From: Pseudomonas sp. PD9R
GTDB lineage: Bacteria; Pseudomonadota; Gammaproteobacteria; Pseudomonadales; Pseudomonadaceae
Direction of reading: 5' to 3'
Assembly: GCF_019200975.1 (NCBI RefSeq)
Contig: NZ_JAHTMR010000001.1
Span: 265,400-329,399, forward strand
Length of the DNA stretch: 64,000 bases
A program made the translations under genes and the position numbers. A model generated the notes under the pieces. The model saw only the letters and a program-made list of their open reading frames with translations. It ran no database searches and was not told the origin of the DNA. This document shows positions 1-7,877 of the stretch, piece after piece. The first letter of the stretch is position 1. Every line of letters begins with the position of its first letter.

Positions 1-214
1 GATAGGGGATCAGATAGGACCAGTTGGGCACCGCCCATTCGCGCGTATTTTTGACCCTGCCTTCGCGTCCCATAGCGGGAAATTGAGCCAGTTTGTCTAC
101 GCTGGCGAAAATCGCATCGGAGAAGTCGTCGGCGGCTTTGGGATTTTCGAGGGCAATGTAATTACCTTCTTCTTCCAGGTTCTTGAGGGCCTTTCCCAGC
201 CACTCAATCCGCAT
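1..214 (-). CDS. parE: ParE/RelE-superfamily toxin, partial (C-terminus beyond the window)
   Basis: The minus strand from an ATG at 214 reads MRIEWLGKALKNLEEE and continues through ENPKAADDF, LAQFPAMGREGRV and TREWAVPNWSYLIPY to the window edge, still open. This is the ParE-type fold signature: the early W..A...L helix, a P-x-A-A region and the PxxGR...TRE segment. Known ParE toxins act on DNA gyrase, while RelE relatives cut mRNA on the ribosome; the target here cannot be read from sequence. The start overlaps the 3' end of the upstream antitoxin gene by 11 bases (204-214), so the two are probably translated as a coupled antitoxin-first operon. About 71 of an expected 90-100 residues are visible. 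Family assignment is good; choosing ParE over RelE is an inference. Confidence 0.82.
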   Translation of the reverse strand, partial: MRIEWLGKALKNLEEEGNYIALENPKAADDFSDAIFASVDKLAQFPAMGREGRVKNTREWAVPNWSYLIPY

Positions 215-446
215 TCCGGCTCCAGCGCCGGGCACGCATCGCGGCGACCTGTTGTTCCGTTGCGAATTTGCCTTGGTCAGCCTCCTTTACCGCCAATTCG
301 ATCTGTAAAGTCAGAGACTTCTCGTGTTCGATGTAGTCGCGAAGAACGTCCATCGCCAGATAGCTCGCAGTTTGTCCGTTTGTCTTGGCCAGATCGGCGA
401 GAGAATTTGACAGGTCTTCCGGCAGGTTCAGAGATATACCGGTCAT
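204..446 (-). CDS. parD: ParD/CopG-like ribbon-helix-helix antitoxin
   Basis: An 80-residue protein starting MTGISLNLPEDLSNSLADLA, then a helix region TASYLAMDVLRDYIEHEKS and an acidic, Gln-rich tail ending near MRARRWSRNAD. The beta strand GISLNLPEDL followed by two helices is the ribbon-helix-helix layout of antitoxins that bind their own promoter and wrap the toxin with the C-terminal tail. I chose the ATG at 446 because GAGG lies five bases upstream; an ATG at 479 would add 11 residues but has no spaced ribosome-binding site. The gene precedes and overlaps the parE-like toxin gene, the usual antitoxin-first order. Autoregulation of the operon is expected for the family but no clear operator was seen. 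Confidence 0.8.
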   Translation of the reverse strand: MTGISLNLPEDLSNSLADLAKTNGQTASYLAMDVLRDYIEHEKSLTLQIELAVKEADQGKFATEQQVAAMRARRWSRNAD

Positions 447-505
447 GGTGGCCTCAATCGTGGTTGTTTGTTGGAGCATCTTACACCGACAAACGTCAGC
501 CTGAA

Positions 506-637
506 TTAGCTGGTCGACGCGACGTGTGTCTCGAAGTAAATCATTCTTTTTTCATGCTCACAGTGAGGCAGCCCAAAGAGGCGACCGTTAAGGGCGGCCC
601 ACTGTGCGTTGCTGATTAAAGCCATATATTCATTCAT
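506..637 (-). CDS. Small ORF upstream of the toxin-antitoxin pair, hypothetical
   Basis: A 43-codon reading frame beginning MNEYMALISNAQWAALNG and ending FETHVASTS, preceded by GGAG eight bases before the ATG. It lies just upstream of, and in the same direction as, the antitoxin gene, with about 60 bases between. I do not recognise the peptide. Its plausible ribosome-binding site and position make it a candidate leader or small protein, but ORFs this short arise by chance, so confidence is low. Confidence 0.3.
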   Translation of the reverse strand: MNEYMALISNAQWAALNGRLFGLPHCEHEKRMIYFETHVASTS

Positions 638-947
638 AAGTGAAGCTCCATTAATTCAAGGGGGATCTATAACTCCTATTGCAACGAGTCGACAAACCCG
701 GCACACCATGTGGGTGTGCTTCGGCCTATAGGCGTCGCGACAAAAGCGCTGCAATGTTTGGGTGTACGGACAATTCCGAATCTCGTGTGGGGCGCGGCTC
801 TTTAAACCATTTCCTGATTCTTCAAAACCACCAAACCTGAACCAACGCTGTCCCCCCGCAAAGTTTCATAATCCCCAGCCATCCAGCAGCCTAGGATGAA
901 CACATAAGACCAAGCCAGCGCGCTCCCTCCCCACAGGACCTACAAAA
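638..947. other. Intergenic region without a recognised gene
   Basis: No supported gene lies here. A short hairpin (GCACACC / GGTGTGC, 701-718) is present but is not followed by a T-run, so it is not a convincing terminator. The stretch must hold the promoter for the small lipoprotein at 948; AGGA at about 937-940 is a plausible ribosome-binding site for it. Confidence 0.4.
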
Positions 948-1166
948 ATGATCGCAAACCTCGTCAAAGTCTCACTGATCGCCGGTGCTTTGTTGTTGAG
1001 TGCCTGTTCGGGTGTGAGCACCGAGCACCGTTATTCGGATAACACCGTGCCGTCTGGATTCGGCCCAGGGCCCACCAATGGCAACCCCAACAAGATGAAT
1101 TTCCACGGGAGTGCGCTGGGTAGCAGTTACGGTGAGTACGGTTCTGATTTGCTACACGACGACTGA
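948..1166 (+). CDS. Small lipoprotein, hypothetical
   Basis: A 72-residue protein with a lipoprotein signal peptide: MIANLVKVSLIAGALLLSAC, giving lipobox LSAC with the acylated cysteine at about residue 20. The mature part (about 52 residues) is Gly/Asn/Ser-rich and acidic at the end (GEYGSDLLHDD), with no recognisable domain. It should be anchored in the outer or inner membrane facing the periplasm. AGGA precedes the ATG. It stands alone and ends at a strong bidirectional terminator. Function unknown; its existence is supported by the signal peptide and the good start. Confidence 0.7.
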   Translation: MIANLVKVSLIAGALLLSACSGVSTEHRYSDNTVPSGFGPGPTNGNPNKMNFHGSALGSSYGEYGSDLLHDD

Positions 1167-1176
1167 TTCTCAAGCG

Positions 1177-1210
1177 AAAAAGGGCGCTCCTGCAAAGAAG
1201 CGCCCTTTTT
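1177..1210. terminator. Bidirectional Rho-independent terminator
   Basis: An 11-bp perfect stem, AAAAAGGGCGC / GCGCCCTTTTT, with a 12-base loop lies between two convergent genes (stops at 1166 on plus and 1231 on minus). The A-run and T-run let it serve both directions. Confidence 0.85.
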
Positions 1211-1230
1211 GCTGTTCGCAAAATGACGGA

Positions 1231-2022
1231 TTACTGAACTTCAGGCACCGCCAACCACAGCCGCAGGATTTTTTGATAATTACCCGTCACCTTGGCCAGG
1301 TGCAGCCACTGATCGATGTACAACTTCCAGCTGATGTCATCGCGCGGCAGCAGGTAGGCTTTTTCGCCGTATTGCATGTACTGCGTCGGGTTGACCGCGC
1401 ATAGTCCCGGTTTGAGTTTCTGCTGGTAGAGCACTTCGGAGGCGTCGGTGATCATCACGTCAGCTTTGTTATCCAGCAGCTCCTGAAAAATGCTGAGGTT
1501 GTCGTGCAGGCTTAATTGCGCCTTGGGCAGGAAGGCATGAACAAAGGCTTCGTTGGTGCCGCCGGCCGGTTCGACCACGCGCACTGAGGACTGATTGATC
1601 TGGTAGACGGTCTGGTACAGCTCCTGATCTTCACAGCGCACCAGCGGAATTTTGCCGTCGACGTCCAAGGTGGTGCTGAAAAAGGCTTTTTTCTGCCGCT
1701 CCAGGGTGACCGAGATACCGCCCATGGCGATGTCGCACTTGCCGGCAAGCATGTCGGGCATCAGGGTTTTCCAAGTGGTGGCTACCCACTCGACCTTGAT
1801 GCCGAGGCTATCGGCCAGCGCGCGGGCCATGGCGATGTCGATGCCGGAGTATTCGCCGTCCCCGGCTTTGGAGGTATAGGGCTTGTAGTCGCCGGTGGTG
1901 CAGACGCGCAATTGGCCTTGTTGAATGACGCTATCGAGGTGCGAAGGGTCTTCCTGTGCCTGAATGCCAGAACATAGAGCGAGCAGACCACAGAGCATCA
2001 TTATGCTGTGTATGGTTTTCAT
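1231..2022 (-). CDS. Periplasmic cyclohexadienyl dehydratase-like / family 3 solute-binding protein
   Basis: About 263 residues with a Sec signal peptide (MKTIHSIMMLCGLLALCSGIQA). The mature part matches the cyclohexadienyl (arogenate/prephenate) dehydratase PheC of Pseudomonas along its length: RVCTTGDYKPY, DIAMGGISVTLERQ, the GGTNE loop, KADVMITDASEVL, LCAVNPTQ and EKAYLLPRDD. PheC has the periplasmic solute-binding-protein fold but makes phenylpyruvate or phenylalanine. Whether this copy is catalytic or only binds a ligand cannot be settled here. I take the ATG at 2022 because it begins the signal peptide; the upstream in-frame extension to 2115 lacks such character. The ribosome-binding site is weak. 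Single-gene unit, convergent with the lipoprotein gene. Confidence 0.8.
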   Translation of the reverse strand: MKTIHSIMMLCGLLALCSGIQAQEDPSHLDSVIQQGQLRVCTTGDYKPYTSKAGDGEYSGIDIAMARALADSLGIKVEWVATTWKTLMPDMLAGKCDIAMGGISVTLERQKKAFFSTTLDVDGKIPLVRCEDQELYQTVYQINQSSVRVVEPAGGTNEAFVHAFLPKAQLSLHDNLSIFQELLDNKADVMITDASEVLYQQKLKPGLCAVNPTQYMQYGEKAYLLPRDDISWKLYIDQWLHLAKVTGNYQKILRLWLAVPEVQ

Positions 2023-2129
2023 TGTTGTTGGGCTTTTAGTGGGTTTGATCGGTGAGTGTAGTGAAACAAGTTCTGGGCTTGAGTCCAACACTTCATCCAA
2101 ATACAGCCTCAACATGGAACGACAGATCG

Positions 2130-2834
2130 TTACTGGCGTTTGGTGATCTTTTCTGACGACGCCACGGTGCCGCTACCGCAATTGATGTAGGAAGAAGACT
2201 TCAGCCAGCGCTGATCCGGATAGTAGGAGAACAACAACTGCCCATCTTTCATCGAATCGATCAGTCGATGCGCAATGGCCGGGCGAACGGCCGGGCAACC
2301 CAGGCTTCTGCCGATCCGGCCATTGGCGCGTGCCAGGACGGGACTGACGTACGGTGCGCCATGAATGACGATTGCCCGGTCAAAAGCGTTATCGTTGAAG
2401 CCCGGCTCCAGGCCTTCCATGCGCAATGAATAGCCGTTCTGGCCGCGATAGCTTTCCTGCGTGCGGAACAGTCCGAGGCTGGTGGCGTAGCTTTCGTTCT
2501 GGTTTGAGAACTGGGTCGCCATGTTTTCACCGCTGTTACGGCCATGGGCGACGAGTTCGTGGAAGAGCAACTTGCGTTTTTTCAGATCGAATACCCACAG
2601 GCGTTGCTCGGTCGAGGGTAGCGAGTAATCGATCACTGCTAGTCTCTGTGCCGGAGCTGCGCCTTGGGCGCGGGTACATTGGGTGGCGCGGACTGCCAGG
2701 GCGATAACCTTGGCATTTGCATTAGGCGCGGCTTTGGCCAGAGCGATTTCAAGCGAATCGGCGTAGGCTGGCGGTAGGAACGCCGACGTCAACAGCAGTG
2801 CTGTGAACAGAAAGCCAAAGCGGTGTAGCGCCAT
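2130..2834 (-). CDS. YkuD-type (PF13645-like) murein L,D-transpeptidase domain protein
   Basis: A 234-residue exported protein. Signal peptide: MALHRFGFLFTALLLTSAFLPPAYA. The catalytic region holds AIVIHGAPYVSP and GRIGRSLGCPAV, the His-Gly and S-x-G-C-P-A-V signatures of the L,D-transpeptidase cysteine enzymes, in the stand-alone family with about 200 mature residues. Members act in the periplasm on peptidoglycan stem peptides. It is divergent from the second, larger L,D-transpeptidase at 2918, with only 83 bp between, so the two may share a regulatory region. Catalytic Cys and His are both present. The physiological substrate is not predictable. Confidence 0.85.
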   Translation of the reverse strand: MALHRFGFLFTALLLTSAFLPPAYADSLEIALAKAAPNANAKVIALAVRATQCTRAQGAAPAQRLAVIDYSLPSTEQRLWVFDLKKRKLLFHELVAHGRNSGENMATQFSNQNESYATSLGLFRTQESYRGQNGYSLRMEGLEPGFNDNAFDRAIVIHGAPYVSPVLARANGRIGRSLGCPAVRPAIAHRLIDSMKDGQLLFSYYPDQRWLKSSSYINCGSGTVASSEKITKRQ

Positions 2835-2917
2835 AAATGTGTCTCATCAGGAATAATTCGAGTCTAGCAGCGAATGGAACGCTAGCCTTTTGATTTGCGG
2901 GAGATTAAGGATTATCT

Positions 2918-4669
2918 ATGGGGCAATTAACAAGGTTATTCGTCATAAGCCGCGTCTTTATTATGGTCTTTCTGATCAGTGGCACTGCATTGGGTGAAAC
3001 TTCGCCGATCGTGGCGGTATCTCCGCCAGTGAGTGTGGTGAGCGCTGCGCCCGATGATGTGGTGGGTCAAGCGATTCAGTCGGTGCTGGAACCTTTGCAA
3101 TCATCGTTCCCGCCGTTGCTCACGTCGCGCAAACATCAGCGGATCGATATCAATCGTGTGGTCCTGGATTTCTATTCCCACCGCAACTACCGCGCGGCCT
3201 GGAAAGATGGGCGCGATGTCAGCCAATTGCTGAAAAGCCTCAATGACACGCAAATGGACGGCCTTATCCCCGACGATTTCCGGATTGCTGAACTGGCCCA
3301 GGCGCAACTGGCGTTGCAAGCAGCCGCGCCGACGCCTGCGCAATCGGCCGCTTTTGATCTCGCGGCGACCCGAACCTACATCACTGCGTTGCTGCAGTTG
3401 CGGCGCGGTAAAGTCGATCCTTCGCGGCTGGATTTTCATTGGAACTTCGACCCTGTCGGCGTTGATCCTCGTGAGGATGTGAATAACTTTTTCGCCGCCC
3501 TCGATGCTCACGACGTTGCCAGTGGATTTGCTCAAGCGCCGCCACAAGAAGCGGTTTATCGCAACATGCGTGAGGGGTTGGCACAACTGCGCAAGGTGCG
3601 GGATGCGGGTGGTTGGCCGAAGATTGCTGAAGGGCAATCACTGAAACCGGGGATGGAGGGTGCGGCGGTTGCCCAATTGCGTGCGCGATTGGTGGCCGGT
3701 GGTTATCTGGAACCGCACAAAACCAAAAAGACCGATTACGACGCCAGCGTCATCGCTGCGGTGAAAAAGTATCAAGCCGACCAATACCTGGGCGCGGATG
3801 GAGTGGCGGGGACTACGACCCTCGCGGCGTTGAACGTGCCGGTTGATGCAAGGATCGATCAGGTGCGGGTGAACATGGAGCGTGCGCGTTGGTTGCTCTA
3901 TAAACTGCAGGGCACTTTCGTCGTCGTGGACATCGCCGGGTTCAAGGTCGCGTTGTATCGCGACGGTCAGCCGGTCTGGCGTGCCCGGGTCCAGGTCGGC
4001 AAGCCGATTCGCAGCACGCCGGTGTTTCAATCTGAAATCACTTACGTCACGTTCAACCCTACGTGGACCGTGCCGCCGACGATTCTGGTCAAGGACATGC
4101 TGCCGAAGATTCAGCAGAATCCGGGCTACCTGGCGGCGAACCGAATCCGCGTCCTTGATCGCCAAGGCAACGTGCTCGATCCGTCCACCGTCGACTGGTA
4201 CAACGCGCGGGGGCTCACGTTGCGCCAGGATGCCGGCCCGGAAAACTCGTTGGGGCAGGTGGTGATCCGATTCCCCAACGACTATGCGATCTATCTGCAC
4301 GACACGCCGCATCGCGAACTGTTCGCCAAGTCGGTGCGCGCCACCAGCTCCGGCTGCATCCGCGTGGAGAACCCGCTGCAATTGGTCGAGCTGTTGTTCA
4401 ACGATCCGGTACGCTGGAACAGCGAAGGCATCCAAAAACAACTGGCCAATGGCAGAACCGAAAACATCAGGCTCCCGGTCAAAGTGCCAGTGCTTCTGGC
4501 CTACTGGACGGTTGACCTGAGCAATGATGGCCGGGTGACGTTTAAACCCGACGTTTACGGCTATGACTCCCCGGTGCTGCGAGAATTGAACCTGCCTTCG
4601 AAGTTGCCCATTCTCGACTTGCCTCGCGCGGAAACCGCCCTGGTGGCGACTGAGCAAAGCAAACAGTAG
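2918..4669 (+). CDS. ldtD: LdtD/YcbB-like L,D-transpeptidase
   Basis: A 583-residue periplasmic enzyme that should form 3-3 cross-links in peptidoglycan. Order of parts: signal peptide/anchor (about 1-27), the YcbB scaffold domain (about 60-225; YRAAWKDGRDVSQLLKSL, DGLIPDDF), a peptidoglycan-binding domain (about 240-305; GMEGAAVAQLRARL, GADGVAGTTTLAALN), then the YkuD catalytic domain (about 325-510) with His461 in YLHDTPHRELF and the nucleophile Cys480 in SSGCIRVENP. Length and domain order match YcbB/LdtD. The ATG is preceded by AAGGA. Neighbouring minus-strand gene 2130-2834 encodes another L,D-transpeptidase family member. Symbol given by similarity only. Confidence 0.88.
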   Translation: MGQLTRLFVISRVFIMVFLISGTALGETSPIVAVSPPVSVVSAAPDDVVGQAIQSVLEPLQSSFPPLLTSRKHQRIDINRVVLDFYSHRNYRAAWKDGRDVSQLLKSLNDTQMDGLIPDDFRIAELAQAQLALQAAAPTPAQSAAFDLAATRTYITALLQLRRGKVDPSRLDFHWNFDPVGVDPREDVNNFFAALDAHDVASGFAQAPPQEAVYRNMREGLAQLRKVRDAGGWPKIAEGQSLKPGMEGAAVAQLRARLVAGGYLEPHKTKKTDYDASVIAAVKKYQADQYLGADGVAGTTTLAALNVPVDARIDQVRVNMERARWLLYKLQGTFVVVDIAGFKVALYRDGQPVWRARVQVGKPIRSTPVFQSEITYVTFNPTWTVPPTILVKDMLPKIQQNPGYLAANRIRVLDRQGNVLDPSTVDWYNARGLTLRQDAGPENSLGQVVIRFPNDYAIYLHDTPHRELFAKSVRATSSGCIRVENPLQLVELLFNDPVRWNSEGIQKQLANGRTENIRLPVKVPVLLAYWTVDLSNDGRVTFKPDVYGYDSPVLRELNLPSKLPILDLPRAETALVATEQSKQ

Positions 4670-4681
4670 CCTCAATTCCCG

Positions 4682-4771
4682 GTAGGAGCGAGGCTTGCCC
4701 GCGAAGGCGGCGTGTCTGGCGACAGTGCTGTTGAATGTGCCGGCCTCTTCGCCGGCAAGCCTGGCTCCTAC
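4682..4771. repeat. REP-type inverted repeat, family A
   Basis: Two facing arms, GTAGGAGCGAGGCTTGCCC...GAAG and CTTCGCCGGCAAGCCTGGC...TAC, separated by about 40 bases, lie between convergent genes. This is the Pseudomonas GGAGCGAGCTTGCTCGCGA-type REP. The last bases form part of the stop codon of the next gene (TAG at 4768-4770 on minus). Confidence 0.85.
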
Positions 4772-5235
4772 AATTCCAATCCTTGTTGAACCACTGAAAG
4801 CAGGCAATTTTCGGTCAGCGCCACCGCGCCACCTTGCTGCGCGGCATGTTCAACGCCTTGTAGCCACCAATGGGTTTCACCGTGTTCATCCACGGTGCGC
4901 AATAGCGCAAGTTCGTTGCTATTGCAGTGGATTTCGACTCGCCCCTCGCCATCCTCGGTAAAGCGCGCAACGGGGTCGAAGGTCACGCTGTGGCCATTGC
5001 CTTCGATCAGTAACTGGTCGATGGCGTAGTCGAATGTCTCACCCTGCGAGTTGCTCTCATGCACGTGAGTTGAATTGCGCCGCAGGTCCAGGCCCACCTC
5101 CGTCAAGGGCTTCAACCAGCCTTCAATGCGGTGAAACAGTTCATAGACTTGACCCGGCCAGCTGTCGATCGCCTGATCCGCGCCGGTATGCCGGGTTTGT
5201 TTCAGTCTTGCGGCGAGTTCGTCTGCCTTGGTCAT
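4768..5235 (-). CDS. Hypothetical cytosolic protein
   Basis: A 155-residue soluble protein beginning MTKADELAARLKQTRHTG. It contains FHRIEGWLKPLTEVGLDLRR, a histidine/serine stretch THVHESN, FDPVARFTEDGEGRVEIHC and THWWLQGVEHAAQ, with no signal peptide or membrane segment. I do not recognise the family. The start at 5235 has AGGGA upstream; the open frame extends to 5328 without other support. Its TAG stop lies within the end of a REP repeat. It is followed 100 bp upstream, in the same direction, by a LysR regulator gene that is transcribed toward it, but no functional link is evident. Confidence 0.65.
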   Translation of the reverse strand: MTKADELAARLKQTRHTGADQAIDSWPGQVYELFHRIEGWLKPLTEVGLDLRRNSTHVHESNSQGETFDYAIDQLLIEGNGHSVTFDPVARFTEDGEGRVEIHCNSNELALLRTVDEHGETHWWLQGVEHAAQQGGAVALTENCLLSVVQQGLEL

Positions 5236-5347
5236 TTCGATTCCCTGTGTGGATGTAAAACTAATCCTAGCTCGTCCGAGGGAATACAGCTTTTGCGCTG
5301 CGTCATGTCTGCGACACAAGGGTGACAAATCATTTCCTGGCGGCGCT

Positions 5348-6196
5348 TCAGCTTTGCTTGGGTGCCAATTCCATCCGTAGAAACTCCACCAGCGATCGTT
5401 GCAATCCGCTCAGCACGCCCTCGCGGCTGATCAACGCTAACTCTGTCGGAGGAAGGGGCGGCAGATCGGTGCAGAGGCGGTGCTCGGGCAGCACCGCCGA
5501 AACGGGCAGCACCGAAATGCCCAGCCCGCAAGCGACCGCGGCCTGAATGCCCGTCAGGCTGTGACTGCCGAACGCAATCCGCCACGGCCGCTGCGCCACG
5601 TCCAGCAGGCGGATGGCCCGTTGCCGATAAATGCATCCTTGGGGGAACAGCGCCAGCGGCAACACACCGTTGGCAGAGTCTGCGTCCGCACCTTTGACCC
5701 ACACCAACGGCTCTGGCCACGCCGCCAAACATGGACCGCTGTCCGGCTCGCGCTTGATCAGTGCAATGTCGAGGTCACCGCTGGCGAGTTTCTGTTTGAG
5801 ATCGGTGCTCATGCCGCTGACCGTTTCCAGGCGCGCCCGGGGTTGTTCGCGGTTGAACCCGGCAAGGATCAGTGCCATGCGCCGGGCGTCGAAATCTTCC
5901 GGCACGCCAATGCGCAGGATTTCCAGATCGACGTCGCAGGCCAGGGCCTCCACTGCCTCAGAGGACAGCGCGAGCAAGCGCCGCGCATAGTGAATCAGCA
6001 TTTCGCCGTGCTCGGTGACGCTGATGTTCTGCCCGGTGCGGTCGCGCAGCAGCAGCGAATGCCCGACCAGCTCTTCGAGCTTTCGCAGCTGTTGACTTAC
6101 AGTCGATTGAGTCCGGTGCACGCGCTCGGCGGCGCGGGTGAAGCTGCCTTCGTCGACCACACAAACGAAGGTTTTCAATAGTTCGAGATCGAGCAC
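5348..6196 (-). CDS. LysR-family transcriptional regulator
   Basis: A 282-residue regulator. The N-terminal winged helix-turn-helix is clear (LELLKTFVCVVDEGSFTRAAERVHRTQSTVSQQLRKLEELVG, residues 3-45), followed by a substrate-binding domain with LRIGVPEDF and AAVACGLGISVLPVSAV. It is divergent from the HAD hydrolase and class II aldolase genes (109 bp gap), so those are the likely targets. The effector is unknown; LysR proteins usually bind near the divergent promoters and need a small-molecule inducer. A TTA-N8-TAA dyad lies in the gap. Confidence 0.88.
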   Translation of the reverse strand: MLDLELLKTFVCVVDEGSFTRAAERVHRTQSTVSQQLRKLEELVGHSLLLRDRTGQNISVTEHGEMLIHYARRLLALSSEAVEALACDVDLEILRIGVPEDFDARRMALILAGFNREQPRARLETVSGMSTDLKQKLASGDLDIALIKREPDSGPCLAAWPEPLVWVKGADADSANGVLPLALFPQGCIYRQRAIRLLDVAQRPWRIAFGSHSLTGIQAAVACGLGISVLPVSAVLPEHRLCTDLPPLPPTELALISREGVLSGLQRSLVEFLRMELAPKQS

Positions 6197-6226
6197 AGCG
6201 GCCTCACTTGATATTTGTTTTATGAC

Positions 6227-6240
6227 TTACAGCTGGCTAA
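6227..6240. promoter_or_regulatory. Weak dyad in LysR/HAD intergenic region, possible operator
   Basis: TTACAGCTGGCTAA sits between the divergent LysR gene and the HAD gene. The outer TTA/TAA and central CAGCTG give partial dyad symmetry, like LysR recognition sites. It is short and imperfect, so this is only a candidate. Confidence 0.25.
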
Positions 6241-6305
6241 TTATTTAATTTCACACTATCACCAGGCGCTCGTAATCTGAAGGTCACACTTCAGAGGATG
6301 CTCCC

Positions 6306-7010
6306 ATGTCACTCCAAAACACCCCCCGCCCGGAATGGCTGACCTTCGATTGCTATGGCACGCTGATTCAATGGGATGAAGGCTTGAAAGCGGTGGTGGC
6401 CGAGATTTTGCGCGATAAGGGCGAACACACCGTCGATGTCGAGCGACTGATTGAAGTCTATGACCGCCACGAACATCGCCTGGAACAAATCCCGCCGCAT
6501 CGCTCGTTCCGCCAATTGAGTACGCTCGGTTTGCAACTGGCCCTGGAAGAGCTGGATTTACCGAGCGCCCCCGAAGACAGCCCGCGCCTGGCCGCAGCGA
6601 TTCCGCGGATGCCGCCGTTTCCCGAAGTGATCGCGACGCTGGCGCAACTCAAGGACATGGGTTTCAAGCTGTGCATCGTCTCCAACACGGACGACGACAT
6701 CATTGCCGGCAACGTCGCGCAACTCGGCGGGTATATCGACCGGGTCATCACCGCGCAGCAGGCCGGTGCCTACAAGCCGAATCCGCGCTTGTTTGACTAC
6801 GCGCACCAGCAACTCGGTGTTACTCGCGGGCAAGTGGTGCACATTTGCGCGAGCCCCACCCTGGATCACACCGCCGCCCGCGACATGCATTTTCGTTGCG
6901 TGTGGATCGACCGAGGCACCGGTCGGCAATTACTGCCGGACTATCGACCTGATGCGATATTGAACACGCTCGATCAGGTGGTGCCCTTGTTTACATCCCT
7001 TGGCTGGTAA
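6306..7010 (+). CDS. Haloacid dehalogenase-like hydrolase (HAD type II)
   Basis: A 234-residue cytosolic HAD enzyme. Motif I is FDCYGTLI with nucleophile Asp15; motif II is in CIVSNTDDD; the Lys of motif III is in AGAYKPNPRLF; motif IV is represented by HICASPTLDHTAARD. Composition and spacing match the haloacid dehalogenase type II group, which includes 2-haloacid dehalogenases and many phosphatases of unknown substrate. GAGGATG precedes the ATG. It is followed 15 bp later by a class II aldolase gene, so the two are probably an operon driven by the divergent LysR protein; a shared carbohydrate-acid or phosphosugar pathway is an inference. Confidence 0.85.
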   Translation: MSLQNTPRPEWLTFDCYGTLIQWDEGLKAVVAEILRDKGEHTVDVERLIEVYDRHEHRLEQIPPHRSFRQLSTLGLQLALEELDLPSAPEDSPRLAAAIPRMPPFPEVIATLAQLKDMGFKLCIVSNTDDDIIAGNVAQLGGYIDRVITAQQAGAYKPNPRLFDYAHQQLGVTRGQVVHICASPTLDHTAARDMHFRCVWIDRGTGRQLLPDYRPDAILNTLDQVVPLFTSLGW

Positions 7011-7025
7011 TACGGAGTCATCGTC

Positions 7026-7802
7026 ATGGCGCACACACTCGCAGGCAGTTCCCGTCCCGTGATTTACACAGGTCTCAATCTGGATTCCGAGGCTGCCATC
7101 ACCGCTCGCACGGAGCTGGCGGCGTGCTTTCAATTGGCGGCGCGCCATGGTCTTGAAGAAGGGATCTGCAATCACTTTTCGGCCATGGTGCCGGGGCGCG
7201 ACGATCTGTTTTTTGTGAACCCCTACGGCTATGCATTCGAAGAGGTCACGGCTGAAAATCTGCTGGTCTGCGATTTTCACGGCAGCGTGGTGGATGGCGA
7301 AGGCCAACCGGAGGCGACGGCGTTTTATATTCATGCGCGCCTGCATAAACAGTTGCCGCGGGTGAAGGTGGCGTTCCACACGCACATGCCGCACGCCACG
7401 GCGCTGTGCTTGCTGCAAGGCCCGCCATTGTTGTGGCTGGGGCAAACGGCGCTGAAATTCTACGGTCGCACCGCCGTGGATGAGGACTACAACGGCCTGG
7501 CCCTCGATGAGTCCGAGGGCGATCGTATTGCCCGTGTCATGGGCAACGCTGACATCCTGTTTTTGAAAAACCACGGGGTGATTGTCGCGGGGCCGACCAT
7601 CGCGCAAGCCTGGGACGATCTGTATTACCTGGAACGTGCCGCCCAAGTGCAATTAATGGCAATGGCAACCCGGCGCGAGCTCAAACCGGTGGCCCATGAC
7701 ATCGCCCAGCGGGCCTATGAACAGATGCGTCTGGGGGATGCCGAAAGTGCGCGGGCGCATTTGCACAGTGCGATGCGGCGGTTGCAGCGTTCTGGCGGAT
7801 AA
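7026..7802 (+). CDS. Class II aldolase/adducin-family protein
   Basis: A 258-residue protein of the metal-dependent class II aldolase/adducin fold. Key segments are GLEEGICNHFSAMVPG (substrate loop), the zinc-binding HTHMPHA (His118 and His120) and the third ligand region FLKNHGVIVAG. Enzymes of this fold split or epimerise phosphosugars, or decarboxylate. The substrate is unknown. GGAG lies eight bases before the ATG. It follows the HAD gene with 15 bp between and probably shares its transcript. Confidence 0.85.
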   Translation: MAHTLAGSSRPVIYTGLNLDSEAAITARTELAACFQLAARHGLEEGICNHFSAMVPGRDDLFFVNPYGYAFEEVTAENLLVCDFHGSVVDGEGQPEATAFYIHARLHKQLPRVKVAFHTHMPHATALCLLQGPPLLWLGQTALKFYGRTAVDEDYNGLALDESEGDRIARVMGNADILFLKNHGVIVAGPTIAQAWDDLYYLERAAQVQLMAMATRRELKPVAHDIAQRAYEQMRLGDAESARAHLHSAMRRLQRSGG

Positions 7803-7877
7803 CCCCGTAGACTACGCGCACAAAAATTAAGGGCTTTTGGGCCGCTGCCCATGCATTGCCCTTAAAGGACGATTTTT

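Noticed and set aside
701..718. Hairpin GCACACC/GGTGTGC as a terminator
   Set aside because: Short stem and no following T-run.
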